Counted from the stretch's first letter, positions 1-10,876 are shown. The stretch: DNA of 64,000 bases from Ligilactobacillus aviarius subsp. aviarius DSM 20655 (GCF_001436315.1 NZ_AYZA01000009.1:1-64000), one strand, 5' to 3'. Notes: generated by a model not told the origin, from the sequence alone. Made by a program: numbers and translations.

Positions 1-52
1 CACAGCTCAAATGATCCGTACATTAGAAAAATTCGCAAGCATGCTTAAATAA
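1..52 (+). CDS. gap: Glyceraldehyde-3-phosphate dehydrogenase, C-terminal fragment
   Basis: Only the last 16 codons are inside the window (frame starting at base 2, ending in TAA at 50-52), reading TAQMIRTLEKFASMLK. This resembles the end of lactobacillal GAPDH, where a conserved TAQM segment sits in the last helix. The neighbours agree: pgk, tpiA and eno follow in the order expected of the lactobacillal lower-glycolysis cluster. The identification rests on a short tail plus synteny. Confidence 0.7.
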   Translation, partial: TAQMIRTLEKFASMLK

Positions 53-84
53 TTAATTTAAGTGTGAAAATCGAAAGATTTTTA

Positions 85-125
85 TAGAGGCGGGTGGAGG
101 TATAGCCTCTATCCGCCTTTATTTT
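85..125 (+). terminator. Rho-independent terminator after gap
   Basis: An imperfect GC-rich hairpin (arms GGCGG...GAGG and CCTC...CCGCC, loop TATAG) is followed by TTTATTTTAT. It separates gap from pgk. The T tract is interrupted, so partial read-through into pgk is plausible. Confidence 0.65.
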
Positions 126-189
126 ATAGTGAAATTGGCTTCAAAAACCGATTTAACTACCAAATTTATATTTATGGAGGTTAGGCACT

Positions 190-1398
190 ATGACTAAACT
201 TATGGTATCTGATTTAAAAGATGACCTTAAAGGTAAAAAAGTTTTAGTTCGTGTTGACTTTAATGTTCCGATTAAAGACGGCGTTATTGGTGACGACAAC
301 CGGATGACAGCTGCTTTACCAACAATCAACTACATTATCGACAACGGTGGAAAGGCAATCTTGTTCTCACACCTTGGTCGTGTAAAGACTGAAGAAGACA
401 AGAAGGCTTTGACATTGAAGCCAGTTGCTAAGCACTTAGCAGAACTATTGAACAAGCCAGTTACATTTGTTCCTGTAACTCGCGGTGCTCAATTAGAAGA
501 TGCAATCAACAACATGAAAGACGGCGACGTTTTACTTGTTGAAAATACACGTTTCGAAGACTTAGATGGTAAGAAAGAATCAGGCAACGATCCTGAATTA
601 GGCAAGTACTGGGCATCACTTGGCGATGTTTACGTAAACGACGCCTTTGGTACAGCTCACCGTAAACACGCTTCAAACGTTGGGATTGCTTCAAACATGA
701 AGGCTGCCGGCAAGAAAGCTGCTGCTGGTTTCTTACTTGAAAAGGAAATCAAGTTCTTAGGTAATGCTGTTGACAATCCAAAACACCCATTTGTTGCTAT
801 CTTAGGTGGTGCAAAGGTTTCAGATAAGATCGGTGTTATCAACCACTTGATCGACAAGGCTGACAAGATCATCGTTGGCGGTGGAATGGCATACACATTC
901 TACGCAGCTAAGGGTATCAAGATCGGTAACTCATTAGTTGAAAAAGACAAGATCGAATTAGCTAAGGAAATCATGGAAAAAGCTGGCGACAAGTTAGTTC
1001 TTCCAATCGACAACGTATGTGCTGAAAAATTTGATAACGATGCTCCAAGCAAGGTTATCGAAGGCGATATTCCTGATGGTTACATGGCATTAGATATCGG
1101 ACCAAAATCAGTTGAAGAATTCGAAAACGTTTTGAAAGACGCTAAGACAGTTGTATGGAATGGCCCAATGGGTGTATTCGAAATGCCTAACTTCGCAAAG
1201 GGTACACTTGAAATTGGTAAGTTCTTAGGTACATTGAAAGATGCTACAACAATTGTCGGTGGTGGTGACTCAACAGCTGCTGTTAAGAAGTTAGGTGTAG
1301 CTGACAAGTTAACTCACATCTCAACTGGTGGTGGCGCATCACTTGAATATCTTGAAGGTAAGACATTACCAGGTATTGCCGCTGTATCAGACAAATAA
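190..1398 (+). CDS. pgk: Phosphoglycerate kinase
   Basis: Transfers phosphate from 1,3-bisphosphoglycerate to ADP in the cytosol, giving 3-phosphoglycerate and ATP in lower glycolysis. The 402-residue protein has the usual family length. Visible signatures are [10 protein letters not shown] near residues 19-28, GGAKVSDKI in the middle, and the nucleotide-binding GGGDST at 357-362. The ATG at 190 follows GGAGG at 176-180 with normal spacing. Codon choice is strongly biased toward a few preferred codons, as in very highly expressed genes. It lies between gap and tpiA; a hairpin on each side suggests graded rather than equal expression of the glycolytic genes. Confidence 0.97.
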   Translation: MTKLMVSDLKDDLKGKKVLVRVDFNVPIKDGVIGDDNRMTAALPTINYIIDNGGKAILFSHLGRVKTEEDKKALTLKPVAKHLAELLNKPVTFVPVTRGAQLEDAINNMKDGDVLLVENTRFEDLDGKKESGNDPELGKYWASLGDVYVNDAFGTAHRKHASNVGIASNMKAAGKKAAAGFLLEKEIKFLGNAVDNPKHPFVAILGGAKVSDKIGVINHLIDKADKIIVGGGMAYTFYAAKGIKIGNSLVEKDKIELAKEIMEKAGDKLVLPIDNVCAEKFDNDAPSKVIEGDIPDGYMALDIGPKSVEEFENVLKDAKTVVWNGPMGVFEMPNFAKGTLEIGKFLGTLKDATTIVGGGDSTAAVKKLGVADKLTHISTGGGASLEYLEGKTLPGIAAVSDK

Positions 1399-1412
1399 TT
1401 AATTTGATTCAG

Positions 1413-1440
1413 ATAGGGAGGGCAAACCTCCCTATTTTTA
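1413..1440 (+). terminator. Hairpin terminator between pgk and tpiA
   Basis: Perfect 9-bp arms ATAGGGAGG / CCTCCCTAT with a 5-nt loop are followed by TTTTTATT. The tpiA ribosome site begins within a few bases of its end, so it may be a leaky terminator or an mRNA stabiliser inside the glycolytic transcript. Confidence 0.7.
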
Positions 1441-1461
1441 TTGAAAGAAAGGATGAAGATT

Positions 1462-2217
1462 ATGCGTACTCCAATTATTGCAGGTAACTGGAAATTAAAC
1501 AAAAACCCACAAGAAACAACTGAATTTGTAAATGCTGTTAAGAATGAATTACCAAAGAACACGGATGTTGAAACATTGATCTGTGCTCCAGCAGTTGATT
1601 TACCAGCATTGATCGAAGCAGCTAAGGGTTCAGAATTACATGTTGGTGCTGAAAACTGCTACTTTGAAGACGAAGGTGCTTACACAGGTGAAACATCACC
1701 AAAAGTATTAAACGAAATGGGCATCGACTATGTCATCATCGGCCACTCAGAACGGCGCGGCTACTTCCACGAAACAGATAAAGACATCAACAAGAAGGCA
1801 AAGGCAATCTTTGCAAACAACATGAAGCCAATTCTTTGCTGCGGTGAATCACTTGAAACTCGTGAAGCTGGCAAAGCAGAAGAATTCGTTGAAGGCCAAA
1901 TCAAGGCTGACTTAGAAGGTTTATCAGCAGACCAAGTTTCAAACATGGTAATTGCTTATGAACCAATCTGGGCAATCGGTACAGGTAAGACAGCTACAGC
2001 TGACCAAGCTGAAGAAATGTGCGCTGCAATCCGCAAGACAGTTGCTGACTTATACGATGAAACGGTTGCTGACAAAGTTCGCATCCAATACGGTGGTTCA
2101 GTAAAGCCTGCCAACGTTAAGGAAATCATGTCAAAGGAAAACATTGACGGTGGTTTAATCGGCGGTGCTGCTTTACAACCAGACTCATTCTTACAATTAG
2201 CTCACTACAAAGACTAA
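1462..2217 (+). CDS. tpiA: Triosephosphate isomerase
   Basis: Interconverts dihydroxyacetone phosphate and glyceraldehyde 3-phosphate. A TTG at 1441 and an ATG at 1453 are also in frame, but the ATG at 1462 has AAAGG about 9 nt upstream and gives [11 protein letters not shown], the classical N-terminus, and a typical 251 residues. Catalytic residues are all present: N9 and K11 in GNWK, H95 in GHSERR, and E167 in AYEPIW; the phosphate-gripping loop IGTGKT follows. Codon bias is extreme, like pgk and eno. It sits 63 bp after pgk and about 100 bp before eno, which has its own promoter. Confidence 0.97.
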   Translation: MRTPIIAGNWKLNKNPQETTEFVNAVKNELPKNTDVETLICAPAVDLPALIEAAKGSELHVGAENCYFEDEGAYTGETSPKVLNEMGIDYVIIGHSERRGYFHETDKDINKKAKAIFANNMKPILCCGESLETREAGKAEEFVEGQIKADLEGLSADQVSNMVIAYEPIWAIGTGKTATADQAEEMCAAIRKTVADLYDETVADKVRIQYGGSVKPANVKEIMSKENIDGGLIGGAALQPDSFLQLAHYKD

Positions 2218-2235
2218 TTTTTGAATGGATTTACG

Positions 2236-2264
2236 TTGAAAGTTTAAAGTAAAACCAGTAAAAT
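2236..2264 (+). promoter_or_regulatory. Promoter of eno
   Basis: TTGAAA (2236-2241) and TAAAAT (2259-2264) are separated by exactly 17 bp, matching a vegetative sigma-70 promoter. It lies in the tpiA-eno gap and would give eno its own transcript of about 50 nt leader. Confidence 0.7.
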
Positions 2265-2317
2265 AGTACATGAAGACAATTTCTAAGATTGTTTATCAAA
2301 GTTAAAGGAGATTATAA

Positions 2318-3646
<1,329 letters not shown>

Positions 3647-3664
3647 TGCTTGATTTCAAGCTTG

Positions 3665-3701
3665 AAGAGGAAGACCGAATTTCGGTTTTCCTCTTTTTTT
3701 T
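3665..3701 (+). terminator. Rho-independent terminator after eno
   Basis: Arms AGAGGAA.ACCGAA and TTCGGT.TTCCTCT form a long stem with a minimal loop, followed by an uninterrupted run of eight T. This is the main end of the glycolytic cluster. Confidence 0.9.
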
Positions 3702-3758
3702 AGTTGCGGATAATGTTATATTTTTCTAAGTAACACTTTTACGTGAAGAGGGATTATC

Positions 3759-5330
3759 GTGTCAAAAAATAAAGATCAACGGATTGATTTAACCCGCTTC
3801 AAGTTTATTGTTAAAGGCCTTGGCGTGGGATTGATCGTTGGGTTTGTCGTAAGCTTGTTTCGGTTTTTCATTGAGATTGGATTGCATTATGCTTTAATTG
3901 CTTATCATTATATGCGAAGTCACCCAATATACATTATTCCGTGGGCTTTATTGATGCTTGTGATCGCATTGATCAACGCACGGTTGATTAAAAAGGATCC
4001 GGATATTATGGGATCTGGGATTCCACAAGTTGAAGGACAGTTAGCCGGTGAAATGGAAATGAACTGGTGGAGCGTTCTTTGGCGGAAATGGGTCGGCGGC
4101 GTTCTCGCAATCGCTTCTGGGTTATTTCTTGGACGGGAAGGTCCTTCAATTCAACTCGGCGCTGCGGTTGGTCAAGGTTTTGCTGAAAAGACGAACCACA
4201 AAGGCGTTGGCCGGCGCGTTTTGATTGCTGGTGGCGCGGCTGCTGGTCTTTCAGCAGCCTTCAACGCCCCGATTGCTTCGTCGTTGTTTGTTCTGGAAGA
4301 AGTTTACCATAACTTTTCGCCGTTGATTTGGACGACGGCATTGAGTTCAGCGATTGCATCCGATTTTATTTCAATGAATTTCTTTGGCTTGACGCCGGTT
4401 TTGCATTTGCACTACTTTGAATCATTCCCAATCAAATACTATTTCTTGTTGATTTTCTTAGGAATTTTCTTGGGCTTTTTGGGAAAGCTTTATTCATACA
4501 TGACATTGAATATTGATAAGGTGTATGCCAAAATCAAATGGCTGCCGCGGAATTGGGATTCTGTTGTCCCGCTGTTGATGGTTATTCCGCTGGGGTTAAT
4601 TTGGCCGCAGGTTCTTGGAGGCGGGAATTCGGTTGTTTTAGGGATCAGTCATTTTTGGTCAAGCATTGCGATTTTAATTGCACTGTTTGCGGTTCGGTTG
4701 ATTTTCTCAACGATTTCATACGGTTCCGGCCTTCCTGGTGGAATTTTCCTGCCGATTTTAACCCTTGGGGCCATTGTGGGGGCGCTTTTTGGAAAAGTAT
4801 GCGTCGCAATGGGCTTAATGCCGGAAAAATTAGTGATCAACTGTGTGATCTATTCAATGGCAGGCTACTTTGCCTGCATCGGGAAAGCGCCGTTTACGGC
4901 GATTCTGTTGATTACTGAAATGGTTGGCTCATTAAGCCACTTAATGCCGTTAGCGGTTGTTTCATTGATTGCTTACACCGTTACAGATATTATGCGGGAA
5001 CGGCCAATTTACGAAGCAATGCTGGATGCTTTGCTTCCAGAAAAGGAAGAAGAAGCCGAAACGTCAACTTTCCAAGACCGAATCGAAATTCCAGTATTTG
5101 CCGGTTCGTTCTTGCAGGATAAATCAGTGCGTGATTTCCAATGGCCGAAGGAATGCTTATTGATGGCAATTCGGCGGGGCGAACGCGAATTGATCCCGCA
5201 TGGTGATACGGTCATTCGAAGCGGCGATACGTTGATCATTTTGACCTCGCATGAAAACCGGGCATGGATCCGCCATCGAATCGATCAGCTTGCCCAGGCG
5301 GTCCATGAAAAGAAACAGTTGGCAAAATAA
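3759..5330 (+). CDS. ClC-family chloride/proton exchanger with C-terminal RCK_C domain
   Basis: A 523-residue integral membrane protein that by family should move chloride (or fluoride-like anions) across the membrane in exchange for protons. Diagnostic selectivity motifs are present: GSGIPQ at 85-90, GREGPS at 125-130 with gating glutamate E127, and GSGLPGGIFLP at 322-332. E180-E181 after FNAPIASSLFVL match the internal proton-glutamate pair of the E. coli antiporter, so an exchanger is more likely than a channel. Residues from about 440 form a cytosolic TrkA_C/RCK_C-type domain, a possible ligand sensor. The GTG start at 3759 has GAGGGA just upstream. The gene follows the eno terminator and runs toward secG. 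Confidence 0.9.
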   Translation: MSKNKDQRIDLTRFKFIVKGLGVGLIVGFVVSLFRFFIEIGLHYALIAYHYMRSHPIYIIPWALLMLVIALINARLIKKDPDIMGSGIPQVEGQLAGEMEMNWWSVLWRKWVGGVLAIASGLFLGREGPSIQLGAAVGQGFAEKTNHKGVGRRVLIAGGAAAGLSAAFNAPIASSLFVLEEVYHNFSPLIWTTALSSAIASDFISMNFFGLTPVLHLHYFESFPIKYYFLLIFLGIFLGFLGKLYSYMTLNIDKVYAKIKWLPRNWDSVVPLLMVIPLGLIWPQVLGGGNSVVLGISHFWSSIAILIALFAVRLIFSTISYGSGLPGGIFLPILTLGAIVGALFGKVCVAMGLMPEKLVINCVIYSMAGYFACIGKAPFTAILLITEMVGSLSHLMPLAVVSLIAYTVTDIMRERPIYEAMLDALLPEKEEEAETSTFQDRIEIPVFAGSFLQDKSVRDFQWPKECLLMAIRRGERELIPHGDTVIRSGDTLIILTSHENRAWIRHRIDQLAQAVHEKKQLAK

Positions 5331-5348
5331 TTCAATAAATGATAAAAT
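5319..5348 (+). promoter_or_regulatory. Promoter of secG
   Basis: TTGGCA (5319-5324) and TAAAAT (5343-5348) are spaced by 18 bp; the -10 is preceded by TGA. It overlaps the last codons of the ClC gene and would drive secG, with rnr and smpB reached by read-through. Confidence 0.55.
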
Positions 5349-5390
5349 ATAAATTGGTTTTATAACGGAAGAGTGAGGAGGATAAGTGAA

Positions 5391-5627
5391 TTGTATAATA
5401 CGCTCTTAACGTTACTTGTAATTATCGCGGTCTTAATTATTATTTCAGTAATGATGCAACCCGCAAAGACTGATAATGCTTCAACTGCTTTATCAGGTGG
5501 TGCAGCTGATCTTTTCAGTAAGCAAAAGCCAAGAGGATTTGAAGCCTTTATGCAGAAGGTAACTGTTGTTTTAGGTATTTTATTCTTTGCGATTGCTTTA
5601 GGCTTAGTATATATTTCTTCACATTAG
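5391..5627 (+). CDS. secG: Protein translocase subunit SecG
   Basis: Small subunit of the SecYEG channel that assists SecA-driven export. The preferred start is TTG at 5391, 10 nt after GAGGAGG at 5374-5380, giving a 78-residue protein beginning MYNTLLTLLVIIAVL; an upstream in-frame GTG at 5373 would place the ribosome site inside the gene. Two membrane helices are visible (residues about 3-23 and 54-75), joined by a short polar loop containing the SecG-typical SGGAADLF. It precedes rnr and smpB, the common Firmicutes order secG-rnr-smpB. Confidence 0.93.
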   Translation: MYNTLLTLLVIIAVLIIISVMMQPAKTDNASTALSGGAADLFSKQKPRGFEAFMQKVTVVLGILFFAIALGLVYISSH

Positions 5628-5640
5628 TCAAAAAGAAGGT

Positions 5641-5670
5641 GGGCTGTGACGTTTGTCGCGGCCCTTTTTT
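5641..5670 (+). terminator. Hairpin terminator between secG and rnr
   Basis: Arms GGGCTGTGAC / GTCGCGGCCC with loop GTTT and six T. It belongs to the set of CTGTGAC-type terminators seen repeatedly in this window. Only 45 bp separate it from rnr, so some read-through is likely. Confidence 0.8.
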
Positions 5671-5714
5671 ACATAAAAAAGCAAATAGTTAATCTTTAAT
5701 AAACGAGGAAACGA

Positions 5715-8105
5715 ATGGAAAAACAAGAAATCATTAATGCATTGTATAAAAAGTTTAATGAAGAATCCGACCGGCACTTCACGGTGCAGGAATTGGCAGA
5801 TTATCTTGACATGAACCATGGAGCCCAATTTAAATTCGTTGTTCAAGCATTGACGCAAATGGAACATGACGATCAACTTGGGTTCGACGATGATAACCGG
5901 TTCTATTTGAAAAAGCCAATGCCGCATTATGAAGGGGTCTTTCACGCTAACGACCGTGGTTTTGGGTTTGTAACGATCGATCCGGACGAACCGGATTTCT
6001 TCATTAACCCGTTAAACACTTTGTCAGCCTTGAACGGTGATGAAGTTGAAATTGAAATGGTTACGCCGGGCGATCCCGAACATGAAGTCCGCCCGGAAGG
6101 AAAAGTCGTTGCAGTCAAAGACCATGCTTTAACGCAGGTTGTTGGCGAATTCCGCAGCGATGAAGACCAAAACTTACCGCAAGGAATTTTAGGAACAATT
6201 CATTTAACCGATAAGAAAATGACGAACCTGCAAGTCTTTGTTGAAGATAAAGGCTTGCATCCGGTCCCAGGCCAAGTTGTGCTGGCTGATATTACGGCTT
6301 ACCCAAGTACGGCCCTTCCAGGAATGTTAAAGGTTGTTCCAATTAAGGTAATTGGGAACGTTAACGATCCCGGGGTCGACATTTTACAGGTTGTTTATAA
6401 GCATGACATTCCAACTGAATTCCCAGATGATGTGCTTGAAGAAATCAGCCATATTCCAGATTATGTTACGGAAGAAGAAAAAGAAGGCCGCGTTGATTTA
6501 ACTGATCAAAAGCTGGTCACGATCGATAGTATCGAATCAAAGGACCTTGATGATGCGGTCAATGCGTGGAAGCTTCCAAACGGCAACTTCCACTTAGGGG
6601 TTCACATTGCCGACGTTTCGCACTACGTTACTCCCGGCAGTCCGCTTGATAAGGAAGCATATGAACGCGGAACGTCAGTTTACTTGACTGACCGGGTAAT
6701 TCCAATGCTGCCGCACAAGCTGTCAAACGGAATTTGTTCGCTTAATCCGCACGTTGAACGGTTGGCGATGACGTGTGAAATGGAAATTAATCCGGAAGGG
6801 AAAGTCGTTAACCACAAGATTTTCCCAAGTGTGATCAAGTCAACGGAACGGATGACGTACGTTGCGGTCAACAAGATTCTGGAAGCCCACGATGAACAAA
6901 CCATGGAACGTTACAAGGAATTAGTTCCAATGTTTGAAGACATGGCTGAATTGCATAAGATTTTGCTGAAGATGCGGAAACGGCGCGGCGCAATTGAATT
7001 TGAAGATGATGAAGCTAAGATCATTTTGGATGATGACGGTCACCCAATCGACATTCAATTGCGGAACCGGGGAACCAGTGAACGGATGGTTGAATCGTTT
7101 ATGTTAGCTGCTAACGAAACGGTGGCAGCGCACTATAACAATCTTAACGTTCCGTTTGTGTACCGGATCCATGAAAAGCCGAAGGAAGAAAAAATCACGG
7201 CATTCTTTGAATTCTTATCAGCTTTAGGCGTTGAAGTGACGGGAACGAAAAAGGACATTCAACCGAAGATGCTGCAGGGAATCTTGAAGAAGGTTGCCGG
7301 TAAGCCTGAAGAAGCGATGGTTTCAACCATGCTTTTGCGGTCAATGCAACAGGCGAAGTATGATGATCATCCAATCGGCCACTTTGGCTTAGCCGCAAGC
7401 GACTACACGCACTTTACTTCACCAATTCGGCGGTACCCAGACTTGACCGTGCACCGCTTGATTCGCTACTATGCGGAAAACGGAACAAGTGAAGCTGCCC
7501 AAGCCAAATATAAGGATAAACTGCCTGAATTAACGAAGCACAGTTCAGAAATGGAACGGCGGGCAATTGATGCTGAACGGGAAACGGATGATTTGAAGAA
7601 GGCTGAATACATGGCTGATCACATCGGTGAAGAATTCGATGCGGTTGTCAGCTCAGTAACGAAGTTTGGAATGTTTATTGCCTTACCGAATACCGTTGAA
7701 GGATTGATTCACATCAGCGAAATGAAGGACGACTACTATGTTTACGTTGAAAAACAAATGGCATTGGTTGGTCGGCGCTACAAGCGGACATATCGGATCG
7801 GACAACCGTTACGCGTGAAGTTGATGGACGTTAACGTCGAATTGCACGAAGTCAACTTTAAGCTGCTTAACCCGAAGGATGCACCGAAGACGGATTTATT
7901 GGACGGGGTTGATTTGCCTGAACTGAAAAAGCCGTTCAGCCGCAACCGACGGGATGGTAAAGGTAAGAATGACCACCGTAATAACGGCAACCGAAATGAC
8001 CGCCACAAGGATAACCGCAAGAACGGCTATCGCGGCAACCGGAACAATCATCGGCGCCGGAATAATCAGCACAAACGCAATCAGGACAATCGATACCGCC
8101 ATTAA
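5715..8105 (+). CDS. rnr: Ribonuclease R
   Basis: Processive 3'-5' exoribonuclease that degrades structured RNA and, with SmpB-tmRNA, the mRNA of stalled ribosomes. The 796-residue protein has an N-terminal winged helix (about 1-65), cold-shock domains (about 70-230), the RNB catalytic domain with D271, D277, D279 and D280 in the DSIESKDLDD segment, an S1 domain at about 638-720, and a very basic Arg/Asn/His tail from about 750 typical of RNase R. The ATG at 5715 follows CGAGGA. smpB begins 27 bp downstream, fitting their joint role in trans-translation. Confidence 0.97.
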   Translation: MEKQEIINALYKKFNEESDRHFTVQELADYLDMNHGAQFKFVVQALTQMEHDDQLGFDDDNRFYLKKPMPHYEGVFHANDRGFGFVTIDPDEPDFFINPLNTLSALNGDEVEIEMVTPGDPEHEVRPEGKVVAVKDHALTQVVGEFRSDEDQNLPQGILGTIHLTDKKMTNLQVFVEDKGLHPVPGQVVLADITAYPSTALPGMLKVVPIKVIGNVNDPGVDILQVVYKHDIPTEFPDDVLEEISHIPDYVTEEEKEGRVDLTDQKLVTIDSIESKDLDDAVNAWKLPNGNFHLGVHIADVSHYVTPGSPLDKEAYERGTSVYLTDRVIPMLPHKLSNGICSLNPHVERLAMTCEMEINPEGKVVNHKIFPSVIKSTERMTYVAVNKILEAHDEQTMERYKELVPMFEDMAELHKILLKMRKRRGAIEFEDDEAKIILDDDGHPIDIQLRNRGTSERMVESFMLAANETVAAHYNNLNVPFVYRIHEKPKEEKITAFFEFLSALGVEVTGTKKDIQPKMLQGILKKVAGKPEEAMVSTMLLRSMQQAKYDDHPIGHFGLAASDYTHFTSPIRRYPDLTVHRLIRYYAENGTSEAAQAKYKDKLPELTKHSSEMERRAIDAERETDDLKKAEYMADHIGEEFDAVVSSVTKFGMFIALPNTVEGLIHISEMKDDYYVYVEKQMALVGRRYKRTYRIGQPLRVKLMDVNVELHEVNFKLLNPKDAPKTDLLDGVDLPELKKPFSRNRRDGKGKNDHRNNGNRNDRHKDNRKNGYRGNRNNHRRRNNQHKRNQDNRYRH

Positions 8106-8132
8106 TTTATTGATGTGAAAGGGTGGTTAGCG

Positions 8133-8600
8133 ATGAAAAAACCAAAAACAAAGGATGCACCGTTAGCTCAAAATAAAAAAGCGCGGCATGACTACCAGAT
8201 TCTGGAAACGATTGAAGCCGGACTGGTGTTGACCGGAACGGAAATCAAATCAGTGCGGGAGCGGCGCATTAACCTGAAAGACGGTTTTGCCCAAATTCAT
8301 AACGGCGAAGCATGGTTAATGAACGTTCATATTTCTGAGTATACGCAAGGGAACCGGTTCAATCACGATCCGTTGCGGGCCCGGAAATTGCTTTTGCACA
8401 AAAAAGAAATCCAAAAGTTAACGGGGCAAACAAGTGAAAAGGGAATCACGATCGTTCCGTTGAAGGTTTATTTGAAGCATGGTTTTGCAAAGGTTCTTTT
8501 AGGAATTGCCAAAGGGAAGCATGATTATGATAAACGCGAAACGATCAAGAAGCGTGATCAGGAACGTGAAATTCGCCGAACACTGAAAAATTATCGATAA
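8133..8600 (+). CDS. smpB: SsrA-binding protein SmpB
   Basis: Binds tmRNA and brings it to stalled ribosomes. The ATG at 8133 follows GGGTGG and gives 155 residues, the normal length; an in-frame GTG at 8115 would add six residues and bury the ribosome site. Family signatures: [10 protein letters not shown] at the start, the GTEIKSVR segment, [23 protein letters not shown], and a C-terminal Lys/Arg tail ([14 protein letters not shown]) that becomes helical in the ribosome. The tmRNA gene itself is not in the window. Confidence 0.97.
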   Translation: MKKPKTKDAPLAQNKKARHDYQILETIEAGLVLTGTEIKSVRERRINLKDGFAQIHNGEAWLMNVHISEYTQGNRFNHDPLRARKLLLHKKEIQKLTGQTSEKGITIVPLKVYLKHGFAKVLLGIAKGKHDYDKRETIKKRDQEREIRRTLKNYR

Positions 8601-8601
8601 G

Positions 8602-8637
8602 AAAAACGCTGTGACGAAAAGGTCACAGCGTTTTTTT
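8602..8637. terminator. Bidirectional terminator between smpB and a convergent gene
   Basis: Arms CGCTGTGAC / GTCACAGCG flanked by a run of A on the left and seven T on the right, so it can work for both strands. The convergent gene's stop codon lies inside the T run. Confidence 0.88.
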
Positions 8638-9169
8638 ATGCTAATTCATTTTGATGATTTTGCCGAAACAACTTTGTTAGATCTGGATTCAACAGTTGTT
8701 CATCAAGCAAGGCCCAATAATTTAACAGGGCGATGATTCCGCAAACGATCGGTTCGTCTGCTTGGCGGTTAACCTTGATTTCAAGCAGTTTCGGAACCGT
8801 TGGTGTAATTTGCGTTTTCATTACCGGACGATGAAGTTCAAATGCACGGTATTTTAATTGCCGTTGATTTCCCCAGATCAGCCAGTGAAGTTTTTTAAGA
8901 TACAGTGGATGATCATAATTATTGAGAACGCGCCTGAAAGTGCTGATTTGATGATGATCGCAAGTGATCTCAAAACGTTGGATCTTGCCGGCTGTCAGTT
9001 GATTGATTGCAAGCAGTTCATCGCCGTAAAGGGAATTGACAGTGATTTTGTCTAACTGGTTTCCCCACCGGCCATTGACGAGATATTTAACCTGATGATT
9101 ACAGTTGCGAACGATCAGCGCAGAATCATTGCGCCGAAGAGTTTCGTAATTAATATAAAGTGATCGCAT
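8636..9169 (-). CDS. Hypothetical protein (possible LURP-one-like fold)
   Basis: A 177-residue soluble protein with no signal peptide or membrane segment. The ATG at 9169 is preferred because GGTGGTG lies just upstream; a TTG at 9181 is also in frame. The middle segment (VNGRWGNQLDKITVNSLYGDELLAINQL) has alternating beta-strand character with a G-W and a later G-x-x-L-A/L-I pattern that faintly recalls LURP-one/YxjI proteins, which form a beta-barrel. This is a resemblance only; no catalytic motif was found. It converges on smpB and runs in the same direction as the upstream HAD phosphatase gene, 27 bp away, so the two may be co-transcribed. Confidence 0.6.
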   Translation of the reverse strand: MRSLYINYETLRRNDSALIVRNCNHQVKYLVNGRWGNQLDKITVNSLYGDELLAINQLTAGKIQRFEITCDHHQISTFRRVLNNYDHPLYLKKLHWLIWGNQRQLKYRAFELHRPVMKTQITPTVPKLLEIKVNRQADEPIVCGIIALLNYWALLDEQLLNPDLTKLFRQNHQNELA

Positions 9170-9196
9170 TTTCACCACCAAACTTCTAAAGCATCT

Positions 9197-10063
9197 TTAT
9201 TTCCGATTTAATTCTGTCAGGATGGCTTTACCGACCCCATCGTTGACGTTTGATTCAGCCAAATGGTTGGCGATGGCTTTGACTTCGTCAGTCCCGTTGG
9301 CCATGGCATAACTGACACCGGCAACTTTCAGCATTGAAACGTCGTTGTTGTTATCCCCGATCGCCATCACGTTATCCATCGGAATGTTTAAGGAATCTGC
9401 ATATCGTTGAAGGGCAATTCCTTTCTGCGCATTCACGTGGTTGATCTCAATGTTGCGTTCGCCGGATGAAGTAACAACTAATTCTGGGTTAGCGTCAAAT
9501 TCGGCGCGTAATGGGTCAAGAACTTTGGGACCGTCTTGACTGAATGCCACGATTTTATAAATCGGATTATGGGGATCTTCCAAAATGTCATTATAGTCTT
9601 TTACGTATTGGATATTAACTAATTCCATTCGGGCCGAAGCTAAGCTGACCGCCAGTTTAAACGGGGTATCCGGTTGGATGGATGCAAGCAGTTCAGCAAA
9701 GTTTTCGATCCGTTTGGACTTGTCGTCTGAGCATACTCCGTTTTTCGTAACGACTTCAAAGTAAAGACCGGCACGTTTTAACCGGGCCATGATCTGTCGG
9801 GCAATTGACGGCGGAACCGGCGTTGAAACAACGGTCTTTCCGTTTTCGTCAAGCACTAAACCGCCGTTGATCGAGATCATCGGACACTTGATGCCGAACT
9901 TATCAAGCAAAGGCTTGACTTCGTACCAGCAACGCCCTGATGAAACGATAAAGTGAACGCCCTTTTTCTGGGCTTCCTTGATCGCGTCAGCGTTAAATTT
10001 TGAGATTGTCATTTCGCCGTTCAGTAATGTCCCGTCCATGTCGGATGCAATGATTTGAATCAT
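9197..10063 (-). CDS. Cof-type HAD-superfamily phosphatase
   Basis: A 288-residue cytosolic hydrolase of the Cof/YidA (HAD IIB) group, which dephosphorylates sugar phosphates and similar small metabolites; the substrate cannot be read from sequence. Motif I is DMDGTLL with nucleophile D8 and acid/base D10, motif II is IVSSGR, and motif IV is GDNNNDVSML near residue 238. The start at 10063 follows AAGGAAGG on the minus strand; an open frame extends 45 codons upstream, but it has no ribosome site and an atypical composition. It is divergent from ung. Confidence 0.92.
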   Translation of the reverse strand: MIQIIASDMDGTLLNGEMTISKFNADAIKEAQKKGVHFIVSSGRCWYEVKPLLDKFGIKCPMISINGGLVLDENGKTVVSTPVPPSIARQIMARLKRAGLYFEVVTKNGVCSDDKSKRIENFAELLASIQPDTPFKLAVSLASARMELVNIQYVKDYNDILEDPHNPIYKIVAFSQDGPKVLDPLRAEFDANPELVVTSSGERNIEINHVNAQKGIALQRYADSLNIPMDNVMAIGDNNNDVSMLKVAGVSYAMANGTDEVKAIANHLAESNVNDGVGKAILTELNRK

Positions 10064-10180
10064 AAAATATACCTTCCTTTGTTTGATTACCAATATTTTA
10101 ACATATTGCAAATGGCAAAATGAATATTTTATTTTTAGCATGATTTTAAATATGGTAAAATGGCGGAAGAGGTGACGATG

Positions 10181-10876
10181 ATGAAAACGTTGATTCATAA
10201 TGACTGGCAGCAGGTTTTAGAACCGGAATTTGAAAAGCCGTATTACCAGCAATTACATAACTTTTTGAAAAGCGAATATCAACACTATCAGATCCATCCA
10301 GATATGTACCACATTTTTCAGGCATTTGAATGGACGCCCTTTTCAAAGGTCAAAGTTGTAATTTTGGGACAGGATCCGTATCACGAACCGCATCAGGCTC
10401 ATGGGTTAAGCTTTTCGGTTTTGCCGGGAGTTCCCGTTCCGCCATCACTGCAAAATATCTATAAGGAACTTCAAAGTGATCTTGGCATTAAGCCGGTCAA
10501 TCACGGGTACTTAAAGAAGTGGGCGCAGCAAGGAGTCCTGTTGTTGAACTCCGTGTTAACGGTGCGGAATGGTCAGGCGTTTTCACATCGCGGCAAAGGC
10601 TGGGAACAGTTGACTGACGTTGCGATTCAAAAGTTATCGGAACGTCCGCAACCAGTTGTCTTTATTTTATGGGGCAAAGCAGCCCAATCAAAAGAGAAAT
10701 TTATCGATCAATCACGCAACATCATCATCAAGTCAGCGCATCCAAGTCCGCTTTCAGCTAACCGCGGCTTTTTCGGCTCGCGGCCGTTTTCAAAAGCCAA
10801 TGCGGCGCTGGAAGCAATGGGCGAGCAGCCGATTGATTGGCAGCTTCCCGAACACGTTGATGAATCTGAGATGTAG
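10181..10876 (+). CDS. ung: Uracil-DNA glycosylase
   Basis: Removes uracil from DNA in base-excision repair. GQDPYH at 63-68 carries the catalytic Asp D65, LLNSVLTV is at 121-128, and HPSPLS at 187-192 supplies the catalytic histidine and DNA-intercalation loop. The start is one of two adjacent ATGs (10178 or 10181) after GAAGAGG; 10181 gives 231 residues and better spacing. It leads the ung-pta-tsaE run, an arrangement frequent in lactobacilli. Confidence 0.96.
   Translation: MKTLIHNDWQQVLEPEFEKPYYQQLHNFLKSEYQHYQIHPDMYHIFQAFEWTPFSKVKVVILGQDPYHEPHQAHGLSFSVLPGVPVPPSLQNIYKELQSDLGIKPVNHGYLKKWAQQGVLLLNSVLTVRNGQAFSHRGKGWEQLTDVAIQKLSERPQPVVFILWGKAAQSKEKFIDQSRNIIIKSAHPSPLSANRGFFGSRPFSKANAALEAMGEQPIDWQLPEHVDESEM

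Noticed and set aside
10064-10198. 45-codon N-terminal extension of the HAD phosphatase
   Set aside because: The extension has no start with a ribosome site, while AAGGAAGG precedes the codon that yields the standard HAD N-terminus.
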